Of a stretch of 64,000 bases of DNA, positions 7,602-16,850 are shown piece after piece. This DNA is from CAIZGX01 sp964385405 (lineage in GTDB: Bacteria; Bacteroidota; Bacteroidia; Flavobacteriales_D; Sanyastnellaceae): assembly GCA_964385405.1 (NCBI GenBank), contig CAYLOT010000011.1, forward strand, positions 1 to 64,000, read 5' to 3'. The notes under the pieces are model-generated. The model was not told the origin of the DNA, did not search any database, and saw only the letters and a program-made list of their open reading frames with translations. Position 1 is the first letter of the stretch. Each line of letters starts with the position of its first letter. Made by a program: the position numbers and the translations under genes.

Positions 7602-8744
7602 ATGAATCAGCAAGTAGATCTTACAACCAAACTTGGAATTTTAGGAGGCGGACAGCTAGGCAGAATGCTCATTCAAGATGCTGTTAACTTCAACATTCAC
7701 ATCTCTGTATTGGACCCTTCGGTAAATGCGCCATGCGCTGACCTTGCAAATAATTTTGTAGTTGGAAGTTTCAACGATTATCAAACTATTCTCGATTTCG
7801 GAAAAACAGTAGATGTTTTAACCATTGAAATTGAACACGTAAACATTGAAGCGCTTGAAGAATTGGAACGTCTTGGAAAGAAGGTGTTTCCAACACCACA
7901 AGCCCTTCGCACCATTCAAGACAAAGGACTTCAAAAACAATTTTATAAAGCGAATGACATACCAACCGCTCCTTTCCACTTAATCGACAATGCGGCAGAT
8001 GCGTTGTTGTTTAAAGAAAAAGGACCGTTCATGCAAAAGCTTCGCAAAGGCGGATACGATGGAAAAGGTGTCACACCGCTTCGCACAGAAGCCGAGTTTA
8101 ACGCGGCTTTCGATGCACCAAGTGTGTTGGAAGAGTTTGTTCCTTTCGTGAAAGAACTTGCTGTCATTGTTGCAAGAAATGAAAGCGGAGAGATCGCCAC
8201 CTTCCCTTTAGTTGAAATGGAATTCAATCCGGAAGCGAACTTGGTAGAATTCATTTTTTCTCCTGCCAACGTTTCCGTTGAAACCGAACTCAAAGCGAAA
8301 TTCATTGCCACAGATATTGCAGATAAACTAAATCACGTTGGTCTACTCGCCATTGAGCTCTTCTTAACAGAAGACGGCGAAGTGCTTGTAAACGAAATCG
8401 CTCCTCGTCCGCACAACAGCGGCCACCACACCATTGAAGCGTGCTTCGTTTCGCAATACGGCATGCACCTTCGCGCCATCTTGAATATGCCGTTAGGTAG
8501 CACCGGACTGCGCACTCCAGCGGTTATGATTAACCTGTTGGGTGAAAAAGGATTTGAAGGAAAAGCGCGCTACGAAAACATAGAAGAAGTCCTTCACACC
8601 GAAGGTGCTTACATTCATTTATATGGTAAGGAAGACACCAAGCCCTTCCGAAAAATGGGACACATTACAGTGTGCAATACGAATCTGGAAGAAGCGAAGG
8701 CGACTGCGAGGAAATTTTTAAGTGACGTAAAGGTTAAGGCTTAA
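7602..8744 (+). CDS. purK: N5-carboxyaminoimidazole ribonucleotide synthase
   Basis: ATP-grasp enzyme of purine synthesis that carboxylates AIR with bicarbonate and ATP. The 380-residue length is normal. Seen: the N-terminal LGILGGGQLGRMLIQDA, the substrate loop RKGGYDGKGV (about 146-155), and the C-terminal VNEIAPRPHNSGHHTIEA (about 266-283) that identifies PurK within the family. purE is not adjacent. The last codon overlaps the convergent ispG end, with both stops inside one TTAA. Confidence 0.95.
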   Translation: MNQQVDLTTKLGILGGGQLGRMLIQDAVNFNIHISVLDPSVNAPCADLANNFVVGSFNDYQTILDFGKTVDVLTIEIEHVNIEALEELERLGKKVFPTPQALRTIQDKGLQKQFYKANDIPTAPFHLIDNAADALLFKEKGPFMQKLRKGGYDGKGVTPLRTEAEFNAAFDAPSVLEEFVPFVKELAVIVARNESGEIATFPLVEMEFNPEANLVEFIFSPANVSVETELKAKFIATDIADKLNHVGLLAIELFLTEDGEVLVNEIAPRPHNSGHHTIEACFVSQYGMHLRAILNMPLGSTGLRTPAVMINLLGEKGFEGKARYENIEEVLHTEGAYIHLYGKEDTKPFRKMGHITVCNTNLEEAKATARKFLSDVKVKA

Positions 8745-10657
8745 GTCGGATCAACCCAATCGCCGTATTCCTTAATCAGCGAAATAAGCTCATCAACAGC
8801 TTGATCTTCGTCGATGTTCTTCTTCACCACATTCTTCTCTTTGTAAAGGGTAATCTTTCCAACGCCTGTTCCAACATATCCATAATCGGCGTCGGCCATT
8901 TCACCGGGACCATTTACAATACAACCCATGATTCCGATCTTCACTCCCTTCAAATGCGAAGTGCGTGAACGAATCTTAGCCGTGGTCTCTTGAAGATCGA
9001 AAAGCGTTCTTCCACAACTCGGACAAGAAATGTATTCCGTTCGAGAAATGCGCGTGCGAGTTGCCTGAAGAATGCCAAACGCTACCGCGTTAGATTTCGC
9101 TAACGACGAACGAGTATTCGAAATAAGTACGCCGTCGCCCAGACCGTCTAACAGCAAAGCTCCCACATCGGTCGACGAATAAAGCGTGTACGCTTCTTCA
9201 TCTATATCGTAGTTCGATGAAAGCACAACCGGACAGGTTACGCCGTGATTCATCAATCTAAAGATTGCTGTTCTTCTGTGTTGAACCGCACACGCATGCG
9301 AAGACTTCAACAATAAAACAACCGTTGAATCTGACTTCAACACAGAAAGAAATGTTTCCGTTAAATCTTCCAATTCAACTTCAACAAAATTTAACTCACC
9401 CGAACGTTCATTCGGTTGAATGTATTCATTGCATGAAAACACAGGGTAATGACGCTCTTTACTTTTATTCTGAAGCCAAGCCTCGTATTCCATAGCAATA
9501 CCAAGGGTTCCAGGAATTTCAAAATTCACAGAGTTCTTTCCAACAAACAAATAATCGCATGCCGAATCAGACAAATTCCATTTGTCCATCTCAACTGAAT
9601 ATGCATATCCCACTGCGAAAAGAGAAGCCGCTGTTATGGATTCGCGTTGCGAATAATCTGCGAAAACACGCGGAACATTCTTTCCTCCCAGATTCAAAAC
9701 TTCGTGCGTATGCCTTCTTGAATAAGCGAAGAAATCAATGGGAACTTCTTCCTTCGGAATAGATGTTCCCGAAGGTCTATTCGCATAACGATCTACTAAC
9801 AGCTTCGCAACAGGCATCTCTGCTTCTGGCGCCTCGGTTAAGGATACACGCACAGTATCGCCTATACCGTCTTCCAACAAGGCACCAATTCCTATGGCCG
9901 ATTTAATTCTTCCATCTTCGCCATCTCCCGCTTCCGTTACACCCAAATGAAGCGGAAAAACTTCTCCTGTTTCCAAAAGCGTTTGAACCAACAAACGATA
10001 AGCTTGCACCATCACTTGCGGATTAGACGCCTTCATAGAAACAACCAAATTCTTATAGTTGCAGTCGAGGCAAATGCGAATGAACTCCATGGCCGACTCA
10101 ACCATACCCTCCGGAGTATCGCCGTATCTGCTAAGTATTCTATCAGATAACGAACCGTGATTTGTTCCAATTCGCATAGCCGTGCCATGCTCTTTACAAA
10201 TTTCAACAAGTGGAATAAATCGGTCGCGAATACGCTTCAATTCAGCAGCGTACGACTCGTCGGTGTATTCTATTTCTTCAAACTTCTTTTTATCGGCGTA
10301 ATTGCCGGGGTTCACACGAACCTTCTCTACAATGCGAGCCGCTATTTCCGCAGCATTCGGAGTGAAGTGAATGTCCGCCACAAGCGGAGTGTTGTACCCC
10401 AACTTGTGAAGCTCTTCGCGAATGTTGCGTAAGTTTTCCGCTTCGTTTTTACTGGGCGCTGTAATTCGTACCAACTCACATCCCGCTTCAATCATGCGAA
10501 TGCTTTCGGCAACCGTTGCTTCCGTATTCATGGTGTCGGCAGTGGTCATCGATTGCACACGAATGGGCGCATCGCCTCCCATGGTTAATTCACCAATGGT
10601 AACGGGTAACGTCTTTAAGCGCTTGTACCCAAATAAATTCTCGCAGAAGGGCTTCAT
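8741..10657 (-). CDS. ispG: 4-hydroxy-3-methylbut-2-enyl diphosphate synthase, long Bacteroidota form
   Basis: Penultimate iron-sulfur enzyme of the MEP isoprenoid pathway (MEcPP to HMBPP). At 638 residues it is much longer than the roughly 370-residue proteobacterial type because an extra domain (about residues 300-530) separates the N-terminal TIM barrel (MTTADTMNTE, ADIHFTPNAA, VRVNPGNYAD) from the C-terminal cluster domain. The [4Fe-4S] ligands are visible in SCPSCGRTLFDLQ and GIMGCIVNGPGEMADADYGY. The start overlaps the stop of the upstream lipoprotein gene (TAATG). It is the last gene of the rlmN-lipoprotein-ispG run. Confidence 0.95.
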   Translation of the reverse strand: MKPFCENLFGYKRLKTLPVTIGELTMGGDAPIRVQSMTTADTMNTEATVAESIRMIEAGCELVRITAPSKNEAENLRNIREELHKLGYNTPLVADIHFTPNAAEIAARIVEKVRVNPGNYADKKKFEEIEYTDESYAAELKRIRDRFIPLVEICKEHGTAMRIGTNHGSLSDRILSRYGDTPEGMVESAMEFIRICLDCNYKNLVVSMKASNPQVMVQAYRLLVQTLLETGEVFPLHLGVTEAGDGEDGRIKSAIGIGALLEDGIGDTVRVSLTEAPEAEMPVAKLLVDRYANRPSGTSIPKEEVPIDFFAYSRRHTHEVLNLGGKNVPRVFADYSQRESITAASLFAVGYAYSVEMDKWNLSDSACDYLFVGKNSVNFEIPGTLGIAMEYEAWLQNKSKERHYPVFSCNEYIQPNERSGELNFVEVELEDLTETFLSVLKSDSTVVLLLKSSHACAVQHRRTAIFRLMNHGVTCPVVLSSNYDIDEEAYTLYSSTDVGALLLDGLGDGVLISNTRSSLAKSNAVAFGILQATRTRISRTEYISCPSCGRTLFDLQETTAKIRSRTSHLKGVKIGIMGCIVNGPGEMADADYGYVGTGVGKITLYKEKNVVKKNIDEDQAVDELISLIKEYGDWVDPT

Positions 10658-11025
10658 TATTCGGTAAGCTTACTCATTTCCTCGTTCATCTGCGCCTCAA
10701 GAGCTTTCGTAGCCGAGTCAGCAGAATTCTCAATCTTGTTGAACGACTCTTCTAACTCTTTCGTAAGAATATCAATGTACTTTCCTTCTTTAATACACTC
10801 TTTCGTTTGGTCGTTTACATCGCTAGCCTTGTAATCTGCCTTCGGAAATTTTTCAGCAATTTTCGCTGAAACGCAATCGCAAATCTTCACCCCATCTTCT
10901 TTGGTGTAAAGGCTTCCAACTGTTTTTGAGCATTCCGCTTTTACTTCTGCGCGCTTTTCATCGTTCCATCCACCGCAAGAAGCCAAGCCCACTGCGATTG
11001 CTACAAATAATATTACTTTTTTCAT
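10657..11025 (-). CDS. Small lipoprotein, function unknown
   Basis: A 122-residue protein with a lipoprotein signal (MKKVILFVAIAVGLASC, predicted modified Cys17). The mature part is charged and carries further cysteines (AECSK, a CDC motif, KECIKEG) that could form disulfides, then a helical C-terminus. I do not recognise the family. Its TAATG overlap with ispG implies translational coupling, although no functional link to isoprenoid synthesis is evident. Confidence 0.7.
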   Translation of the reverse strand: MKKVILFVAIAVGLASCGGWNDEKRAEVKAECSKTVGSLYTKEDGVKICDCVSAKIAEKFPKADYKASDVNDQTKECIKEGKYIDILTKELEESFNKIENSADSATKALEAQMNEEMSKLTE

Positions 11026-11060
11026 GTTGAATTATTTTAGTTTACAAGTTTAATGCTGTT

Positions 11061-12128
11061 CTATTTTTTGAAAACACGTTCATCTACCAATTTGTTCTTG
11101 TTGGCCAATTGTCCGCATGCTGCATCAATGTCTTTTCCGCGTGAACGGCGCACATTCACAATCATGTTCTTGCTTTCCAAGAACTTCGCAAAGGCCTCTA
11201 CACGCTCAGGACTGGCCTGCTGAAACTCGCCGTCATCAATAGGATTGTACTCAATGATATTTATTTTAACTGGAAGCTGCTTCGAAAATTCAGCAAGCTC
11301 TCTGGCATCTTGAATGGTGTCGTTAAAGTCCTTGAAAATGATGTACTCAAACGTAATGCGGGTTCCTGTTTTCTCGTGGAAATATTTCAGCGCTTCAGAC
11401 AAAACCGAAAGGTTGTTCGACTCGTTAATGTCCATAATCTTGTTGCGCTTCTCGTCATTCGCTGCATGCAGCGAAAGCGCCAAGTTGAATTTCACCTGAT
11501 CGTCGCCCAACTTTTTAATCATTTTGGCTATTCCCGCGGTACTCACCGTAATGCGCTGTGGCGACATGCCCAATCCTTCAGGACTTGTAATCCATTGAAT
11601 GGAGGTCATCATGTTCTTATAGTTGAGCAGCGGCTCACCCATGCCCATGTAAACGATGTTCGTTAAAGGAGTGTTGTATCGCGTAAGCGCTTCGTTGCGC
11701 AAGTAATTCACCTGATCGAAGATCTCGCCTCCAGATAAATTGCGCATCATCTTCAACCTTCCGGTTGCACAAAACTTACACGCCAGACTACATCCCACTT
11801 GGGAAGAAATGCAGGCGGTCATGCGCTTGGTCGTCGGTATCAGAACTCCTTCCACCACTTTATCGCCATCAACTTTGAAAGCACATTTTATGGTCTTGTC
11901 TGAACTTATTTGCTGCTCATGCAAGACAGCCTTCGACAAAAAATATTTCTCGTCGAGCTTTTGCCTCAGATCTTTCGGCAGATTCTGCATTTCATTAATG
12001 CTTGTAGCGCCTCGCTGCCACATCCACTCACGAATCTGCTTGGCACGAAAAGAAGGTGCCCCTAGTTCTTTCAACTCGGACATGAGCTCTTCCGAACTCA
12101 ATTCTCGCAAATCCTTTTTTGTATTCAT
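11061..12128 (-). CDS. rlmN: Dual-specificity 23S rRNA/tRNA adenine C2-methyltransferase
   Basis: Radical SAM enzyme that methylates A2503 of 23S rRNA and A37 of some tRNAs. Seen: the cluster motif CSLACKFCATG, YMGMGEPLLNY, the SAM-binding VSTAGIAKMIKKL, ALSLHAANDEKR, and the near C-terminal AACGQLA, which contains the second catalytic cysteine. The ATG at 12128 gives a normal 355 residues. An in-frame ATG at 12194 is rejected because it lies upstream of the -7 element. It heads the operon with the lipoprotein gene and ispG. Confidence 0.95.
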   Translation of the reverse strand: MNTKKDLRELSSEELMSELKELGAPSFRAKQIREWMWQRGATSINEMQNLPKDLRQKLDEKYFLSKAVLHEQQISSDKTIKCAFKVDGDKVVEGVLIPTTKRMTACISSQVGCSLACKFCATGRLKMMRNLSGGEIFDQVNYLRNEALTRYNTPLTNIVYMGMGEPLLNYKNMMTSIQWITSPEGLGMSPQRITVSTAGIAKMIKKLGDDQVKFNLALSLHAANDEKRNKIMDINESNNLSVLSEALKYFHEKTGTRITFEYIIFKDFNDTIQDARELAEFSKQLPVKINIIEYNPIDDGEFQQASPERVEAFAKFLESKNMIVNVRRSRGKDIDAACGQLANKNKLVDERVFKK

Positions 12129-12134
12129 GCGGTG

Positions 12135-12157
12135 CAAAGATAGATAGCTTACATTTG
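12135..12157. promoter_or_regulatory. Divergent -7 elements for rlmN and the outer-membrane protein gene
   Basis: On the minus strand TATCTTTG (12142 to 12135) lies 6 bases before the rlmN ATG. On the plus strand TACATTTG (12150-12157) lies 17 bases before the ATG at 12175. The two elements are 7 bases apart, so the two transcription starts may interfere. Confidence 0.55.
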
Positions 12158-12174
12158 AATCACATTCACTTTTC

Positions 12175-12996
12175 ATGAAGCGACTCGTTTTCATATTTAT
12201 TTTTCTTACGGCAAGCCTTTCCTACGGACAATCAGATAGCACCGAAATAATCTCGTTTCAAGATTCCATCATCCCTGTTGATGAGATTATGGTCGAAAAT
12301 ATTGTTGAACTTCCTCCCATGGAAATGTCGGAAACGGAACATTACAACGAAAAAGAGTATATCCGTTACATGTGTTTCTTTACAGGTGTAGATTTCGGCT
12401 TCCTAACGTTGCAGAATAAAAATTATCCCACGAAAACGTTGCAATCGCATTCATTCCGATTGAATCTAGTGGAATACAAAAAGCAATTGCTTGAAAATAG
12501 ATTCGGTGTTTTTTCAGGAATAGCTTTGGGTTACCAACAAATCGGATTTCAAGACGATTTCAAGTTTTTTAATTCTGGAAGCCAAACCATTCTCGTCTCT
12601 GATACCATCGATTATCTAAATAACCAACTTCGCTCCTTTTCCGTTTCTGTTCCAATCATGTTTGAAATAAACAGCAAGAACACGTTTGAAAAAAACATGC
12701 ATTTGGCTTTCGGCGTGCAGGCCGGATATCGCTATGCAAACAGCACGTATCAGAAACATTTGAATGGTGGCGCAACTATTATTCGCAAAAACAGCGAAGA
12801 GATCTATGTTAACAGATACAACCTCGAAGCATGCGTTAGAGTCGGTTATCAGAATCTTACTTTCTTCGCCTCACGTTCATTGACACCTCTTTTCAGCGCG
12901 AATAAATTTCAAACCGAACTCTATCCGATAGTTGTGGGACTTTCCATTTTACCCGCTAACACGAAACCAAGTAAACCAGACGATTTCGATTTTTAA
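12175..12996 (+). CDS. Outer-membrane beta-barrel-like protein of unknown function
   Basis: The 273-residue protein has a signal peptide (MKRLVFIFIFLTASLSYGQ), a short acidic linker (about 20-60), and a segment of alternating hydrophobic strands with tyrosines (GVFSGIALGYQQIGF, MHLAFGVQAGYRYANSTY, LEACVRVGYQNLTFFAS) typical of the PorT-like outer-membrane barrel group in Bacteroidota. No catalytic motif is seen. It ends 3 bases before the sensor kinase gene and is probably cotranscribed with it, so it could be part of the same envelope-sensing unit (inference). Confidence 0.65.
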   Translation: MKRLVFIFIFLTASLSYGQSDSTEIISFQDSIIPVDEIMVENIVELPPMEMSETEHYNEKEYIRYMCFFTGVDFGFLTLQNKNYPTKTLQSHSFRLNLVEYKKQLLENRFGVFSGIALGYQQIGFQDDFKFFNSGSQTILVSDTIDYLNNQLRSFSVSVPIMFEINSKNTFEKNMHLAFGVQAGYRYANSTYQKHLNGGATIIRKNSEEIYVNRYNLEACVRVGYQNLTFFASRSLTPLFSANKFQTELYPIVVGLSILPANTKPSKPDDFDF

Positions 12997-12999
12997 AAC

Positions 13000-14451
13000 A
13001 TGACCTTACGCTCACGCATATACATATCGCTTTTTGCAATAACCCTCATTTCTTTTGTCGTAACCGGAATCGTAGCGGCCTTCGATCACTACGAACACGA
13101 CATCACCTACAACGAAGAGCGCATTGCAGAAAAAGAGAAGTCCATTCGTGCGTCGCTCGAATACCTGCTTTTACAAAACGGTGGATACATTGATACCGAT
13201 TCCATTTCAATGCTTTTAGGTGACAAGGTCTGCGAACTTTCCGAAGTAAACAATCTGTTCATTACAATCTACGACTTGAACGGGAGATACCTCGTTTCCA
13301 TGAACACAGATACGGCAGAAGCAAATAAAATTCCCATGCAGCTTTCGCCAGAATTAACCAATCAAATCAAGACGACTACCAAAACGAAAGCAGTCATTCT
13401 TCCTTCTGAAACGAACGACACACAGAACTTAGCATACTGGTGCTTCAGCGACGATTACGGAAGACCCTTGGCTCTGGTTGGGATGCTCTATGAAAAGAAA
13501 GAAGTAGAAAAAGCGAAGCTTTGGAACTTCATGAAGGAAATTGGGACAACGTACATTGTCCTTTTCATTCTGGCAGCGGGCATTGCCTTTCTCATCACAC
13601 GCGACTTCACAAAATCGTTAAGCAAATTAAGTGAAAGCATTAACCACCTGAAGCTTGGGAAAAAGAACGAACCGCTTGAATGGAAGAGCAACGATGAAAT
13701 TGGACAGCTCATTCAAGAGTACAACAGAATGCTTTTTCAACTTGGTGCCAGTGCCGACAAGTTAGCGCAGCAAGAACGCGAAACAGCCTGGCGCGAAATG
13801 GCGCAACAAGTGGCACATGAAATTAAGAACCCTCTTACGCCCATGAAGCTTCGCTTGCAACATTTGCAGCGATCTTGGCAAGACAATCCGGAAGAGTTTC
13901 AAACCCGCTTGAATGATTTCGTGCAGAGTATGACCGATCAAATAGACACGCTCTCACATATTGCACAAGAGTTTTCGAACTTCGCTAAAATGCCACAGTC
14001 TGTGAACGAGCGCTTGAATCTTCAAGACATTGTGAAGTCGGTACTCACCACTTTTGAAAATGAAAATCAAACCATTTCCTTCCATCAAAACAACACGGAT
14101 ACCGCGTTTATTTACGGAGATAAATCGCAAGTGATTCGCGTATTGAACAACCTTATCACCAACGCCATTCAATCGATTCCAACAGAACGTTCAAAGCGAA
14201 TATCCCTTGGATTGCGTTTCTCAGAAAATCATGTGGTGATAAAAATTTCCGACAACGGAAGCGGCATTTCTCCTGAAATTTCGAAGCGTATTTTCATGCC
14301 GAACTTCACCACGCGAAGCACTGGAAGCGGACTTGGATTAGCCATGGTAAAAAGCATCGTAACACAAATGAACGGTAACGTAGCTTTCAGAACGCAAGTT
14401 GGAAAAGGAAGTTCCTTCTTCGTTATTCTTCCACTAGATCAAAAAGCATAG
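13000..14451 (+). CDS. NtrY-like membrane sensor histidine kinase
   Basis: The 483-residue kinase has two membrane segments (about 7-27 and 185-203) around a periplasmic sensor domain, a HAMP region (about 200-250), then HisKA with the phosphorylated His in AHEIKNPLTPMKLRLQ (His273), and an ATPase domain with the N box LNNLITNAI (about 382-390), the G1 box DNGSGI (418-423) and the G2 box GSGLGLAMV (442-450). The ENPLTPM-like HisKA resembles NtrY. No response regulator gene is adjacent, so the partner is unknown. The 3' end overlaps the convergent cyclase-family gene by 29 bases. Confidence 0.9.
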   Translation: MTLRSRIYISLFAITLISFVVTGIVAAFDHYEHDITYNEERIAEKEKSIRASLEYLLLQNGGYIDTDSISMLLGDKVCELSEVNNLFITIYDLNGRYLVSMNTDTAEANKIPMQLSPELTNQIKTTTKTKAVILPSETNDTQNLAYWCFSDDYGRPLALVGMLYEKKEVEKAKLWNFMKEIGTTYIVLFILAAGIAFLITRDFTKSLSKLSESINHLKLGKKNEPLEWKSNDEIGQLIQEYNRMLFQLGASADKLAQQERETAWREMAQQVAHEIKNPLTPMKLRLQHLQRSWQDNPEEFQTRLNDFVQSMTDQIDTLSHIAQEFSNFAKMPQSVNERLNLQDIVKSVLTTFENENQTISFHQNNTDTAFIYGDKSQVIRVLNNLITNAIQSIPTERSKRISLGLRFSENHVVIKISDNGSGISPEISKRIFMPNFTTRSTGSGLGLAMVKSIVTQMNGNVAFRTQVGKGSSFFVILPLDQKA

Positions 14452-15184
14452 GTCTGCTCGGAGCCGCATCGTTAGCGAAATTCGAGACCTGCAGATTCAA
14501 AATATAATTTCCGTCCGAAATTTCATTCGGAACATAAATCAACTCCGTAATTGTTTTTTGAAAATTCGGCTCCGCCGGAACATTCCAAAACAAATGGTGC
14601 GCCGCCAACGCTCCACCGTCTTCCTCGCGATCTACGCTTGGTAGGTCTATTAACAAATGCTGAACACCCGCATCAACAATTCGCTGCATAGCACCTATAG
14701 TCAAATAAGGAAAATTCGTTCCTGAATATTGTCTATTTATTTTCGAATGATCATTCGGTTTTGTGCGAATTATCAGCGCCTCACAATTCAAATCCATTCC
14801 CATCAAACTCTCCTCACTCACCACCCAATCACCTTGCGAAGAATCTTGCATCGCATCTTGTTTCATCAACTCTACCGTTATCAACCTCGCAAAAAAGTGC
14901 GAAGAAGAAATACTGTTTGCCACCGGAAAATACGAATCAATGATATGCCCAACATTCTCTGTGTGCGTGCCATGTCCATGCGGATTGAAATACACGTCGC
15001 GAAAATTTACCGCTCCACCTTCTGCAACAGAACCCAAGAACTGCTCGGTGCGAACAGGTTCAATGCGCATAGGCTCTACATACCAAGCGCGTGGCCCGTT
15101 TGGATTCAACGAAATACTTAAATCTATTCCCTTTTCGGTTTGAAAAGAATAGGTGTGGTTCTCTTTTTGAAGCGTAAGTTTCAT
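14423..15184 (-). CDS. Cyclase-family metal-dependent hydrolase (kynurenine formamidase-like)
   Basis: The 253-residue protein has the family metal-binding signature HGHGTHTENVGH (about 89-100, the HxGTHxD type with Glu in place of Asp) and further conserved parts (EALIIRT, DGGALAAHHLFW). Members hydrolyse formylkynurenine and related amides or esters. The substrate here is not established, because no tryptophan degradation genes are nearby. It lies 9 bases after hemW on the same strand, so the two are probably cotranscribed. Confidence 0.78.
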   Translation of the reverse strand: MKLTLQKENHTYSFQTEKGIDLSISLNPNGPRAWYVEPMRIEPVRTEQFLGSVAEGGAVNFRDVYFNPHGHGTHTENVGHIIDSYFPVANSISSSHFFARLITVELMKQDAMQDSSQGDWVVSEESLMGMDLNCEALIIRTKPNDHSKINRQYSGTNFPYLTIGAMQRIVDAGVQHLLIDLPSVDREEDGGALAAHHLFWNVPAEPNFQKTITELIYVPNEISDGNYILNLQVSNFANDAAPSRPMLFDLVEE

Positions 15185-15193
15185 GCTACAAGA

Positions 15194-16300
15194 TTAAAGA
15201 AATAATGTTGAAATAATGTGATCGGAAATAAGCCATCCATTGGAGGTAAGTCGAAATCCAGCCTCATCCATAATCGCATTTCCTCCTTCAACTAATTTGA
15301 AAAAATTTCGTTCGTTTTCTTTTTTCCAATCAGCAGGAAAGTCCTTCCATTCAATTCCCTCACACGTGCGAAGTCCAACCATAATGCGTTCGTTCAATCG
15401 ATCCACTTCAGTTAATTCTTCAACTTCAAAAAAATCTTTTTTCAACTCAATTGAACGGATGTACTGCGGATTATTCGAAACATTCCATTGACGTTTTCCT
15501 TTCAAAAAAGAATGGGCGGAAGGCCCAATTCCAACATAAGGAATGCCCTTCCAATAATTCCCGTTGTGAACGGATCTGAAACCGGGCTTTGCGTAATTGG
15601 AAAGCTCGTAATGCTCGTAGCCAAGCATCTTCGCGGTTTCGTCTAAATACAAAAAACTCCTTTCAACTTCTTCGTCCTTTTGCGGCTCTAAAATTCCCTT
15701 TTTCTGCCTCGCGCCAAAGACTGTTTTCTCTTCAACCGTTAACGCATAAGCACTGAAATGAGGAATTTCCAATTGAAGCAACTGCTCTACATTCGACTGC
15801 CATTGCGAAAAAGTAGCAATCGGAATTCCGAAAATTAAATCGGCCGTAATATTGGTTAATCCTGCGTCTTGTGCCCGTTTAATTGCAGCTTCCGCCTGCG
15901 CTCCCGTGTGTTTGCGATTCATGTAATCCAAGTGTTCGTTGAAGAACGATTGCACTCCAATGCTCAGTCTATTTATGCCCAAGCGTTGCAACATGCGCAA
16001 ATACTCCGAATTCAAATCTTCCGGATTGGCTTCCAATGTAATTTCCGAAGCGTTCGAAACACCATTCCCAAGGGCGTCGAGCAATCTTCCCAATTGCATT
16101 TCCGTGAGTAAAGAAGGTGTTCCTCCACCGAAGTAAATCGTATTTATTTCATGTTGAACAATCTCTTCCTTGCGAAGCTCCATTTCTTTCAACAGAGCAT
16201 GCACCAAATCTTCTTGCGCATCGAGTTTCGTTGAAAAATGAAAATCGCAATAGTGACAGGCATGCCTGCAGAACGGAATATGAAAATAGACACCCATCAT
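15194..16300 (-). CDS. hemW: Radical SAM heme chaperone HemW (coproporphyrinogen oxidase-like)
   Basis: The 368-residue protein begins with the HemW signature GVYFHIPFCRHACHYCDFHF, including the three cluster cysteines in CX3CX2C, followed by YFGGGTPSLL, EANPEDL and SIGVQSF. Its length fits HemW, and it lacks the extra N-terminal region of HemN, so heme delivery is more likely than coproporphyrinogen oxidation. Two consecutive ATGs (16300 and 16297) are possible starts. A TAAATTCG element lies 5 bases upstream. Confidence 0.88.
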   Translation of the reverse strand: MMGVYFHIPFCRHACHYCDFHFSTKLDAQEDLVHALLKEMELRKEEIVQHEINTIYFGGGTPSLLTEMQLGRLLDALGNGVSNASEITLEANPEDLNSEYLRMLQRLGINRLSIGVQSFFNEHLDYMNRKHTGAQAEAAIKRAQDAGLTNITADLIFGIPIATFSQWQSNVEQLLQLEIPHFSAYALTVEEKTVFGARQKKGILEPQKDEEVERSFLYLDETAKMLGYEHYELSNYAKPGFRSVHNGNYWKGIPYVGIGPSAHSFLKGKRQWNVSNNPQYIRSIELKKDFFEVEELTEVDRLNERIMVGLRTCEGIEWKDFPADWKKENERNFFKLVEGGNAIMDEAGFRLTSNGWLISDHIISTLFL

Positions 16301-16305
16301 CTGCG

Positions 16306-16323
16306 CGAATTTAGTTAGCTTCG
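16306..16323. promoter_or_regulatory. Back-to-back -7 elements for hemW and the biotin carrier gene
   Basis: Minus strand TAAATTCG (16313 to 16306) and plus strand TAGCTTCG (16316-16323) both match the TAnnTTCG variant of the Bacteroidota -7 element and are only 2 bases apart. The plus element is 22 bases before the ATG at 16346. Confidence 0.45.
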
Positions 16324-16345
16324 CGTACGTTAAGACGAATAAGAA

Positions 16346-16846
16346 ATGAAGGCCACTGTAAATAATGCTACCGCATTCGAAGTTTCTTCGAACATAAACA
16401 GTAAAACCGTCGTGTTAAACGACCAGTCACTGCCCCTAGATCTCTTGCAAAATGGAGCACACCTTCATTTTGTTTGGAAGGGTAAAAGCGTGAACGTCGA
16501 AGTTCTTTCTGTTTCCAAGGAAGAGAAGAAAGTTGTGTTGAAGGTTAACAATAAAACTACGGAAGTGCGGTTAGAAGATCCGTTGGATGCATTATTGAAT
16601 TCACTTGGATTCTCTTCGGCAAACAGCAGCAAAATAAAACAAGTGAAATCGCCAATGCCAGGACTTGTGCTTTCCATAAGCGCCGAGGTTGGAAAAGAAA
16701 TTAAAAAAGATGAGCCTCTCTTAATTTTGGAAGCCATGAAAATGGAAAACGTAATTAAAAGTCCAACAGACGGCGTAGTGAAAAGCATTTCAGTGAATGC
16801 TGGTCAAGCGGTGGAAAAAGGATCTGTCATGATTACTTTTGAATAG
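16346..16846 (+). CDS. Biotin carboxyl carrier-like protein
   Basis: The 166-residue protein ends in a biotinyl/lipoyl domain with the biotinylation site EAMKM (Lys132) and the usual flanking glycines (SPMPGLVLS, SPTDGVVKSI). The N-terminal 90 residues form a separate region like that preceding the carrier domain of acyl-CoA carboxylase alpha chains. No carboxylase subunit is adjacent, so the acceptor (acetyl, propionyl or methylcrotonyl-CoA) cannot be named. It opens a tight four-gene run with the CHU_C, PorP/SprF and YjbR genes; only 4 bases separate it from the next start. Confidence 0.85.
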   Translation: MKATVNNATAFEVSSNINSKTVVLNDQSLPLDLLQNGAHLHFVWKGKSVNVEVLSVSKEEKKVVLKVNNKTTEVRLEDPLDALLNSLGFSSANSSKIKQVKSPMPGLVLSISAEVGKEIKKDEPLLILEAMKMENVIKSPTDGVVKSISVNAGQAVEKGSVMITFE

Positions 16847-16850
16847 CCAA

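Noticed and set aside
12129..12194. Longer N-terminus for RlmN
   Set aside because: The extension would cover the -7 element and does not resemble the family start; the ATG at 12128 fits.
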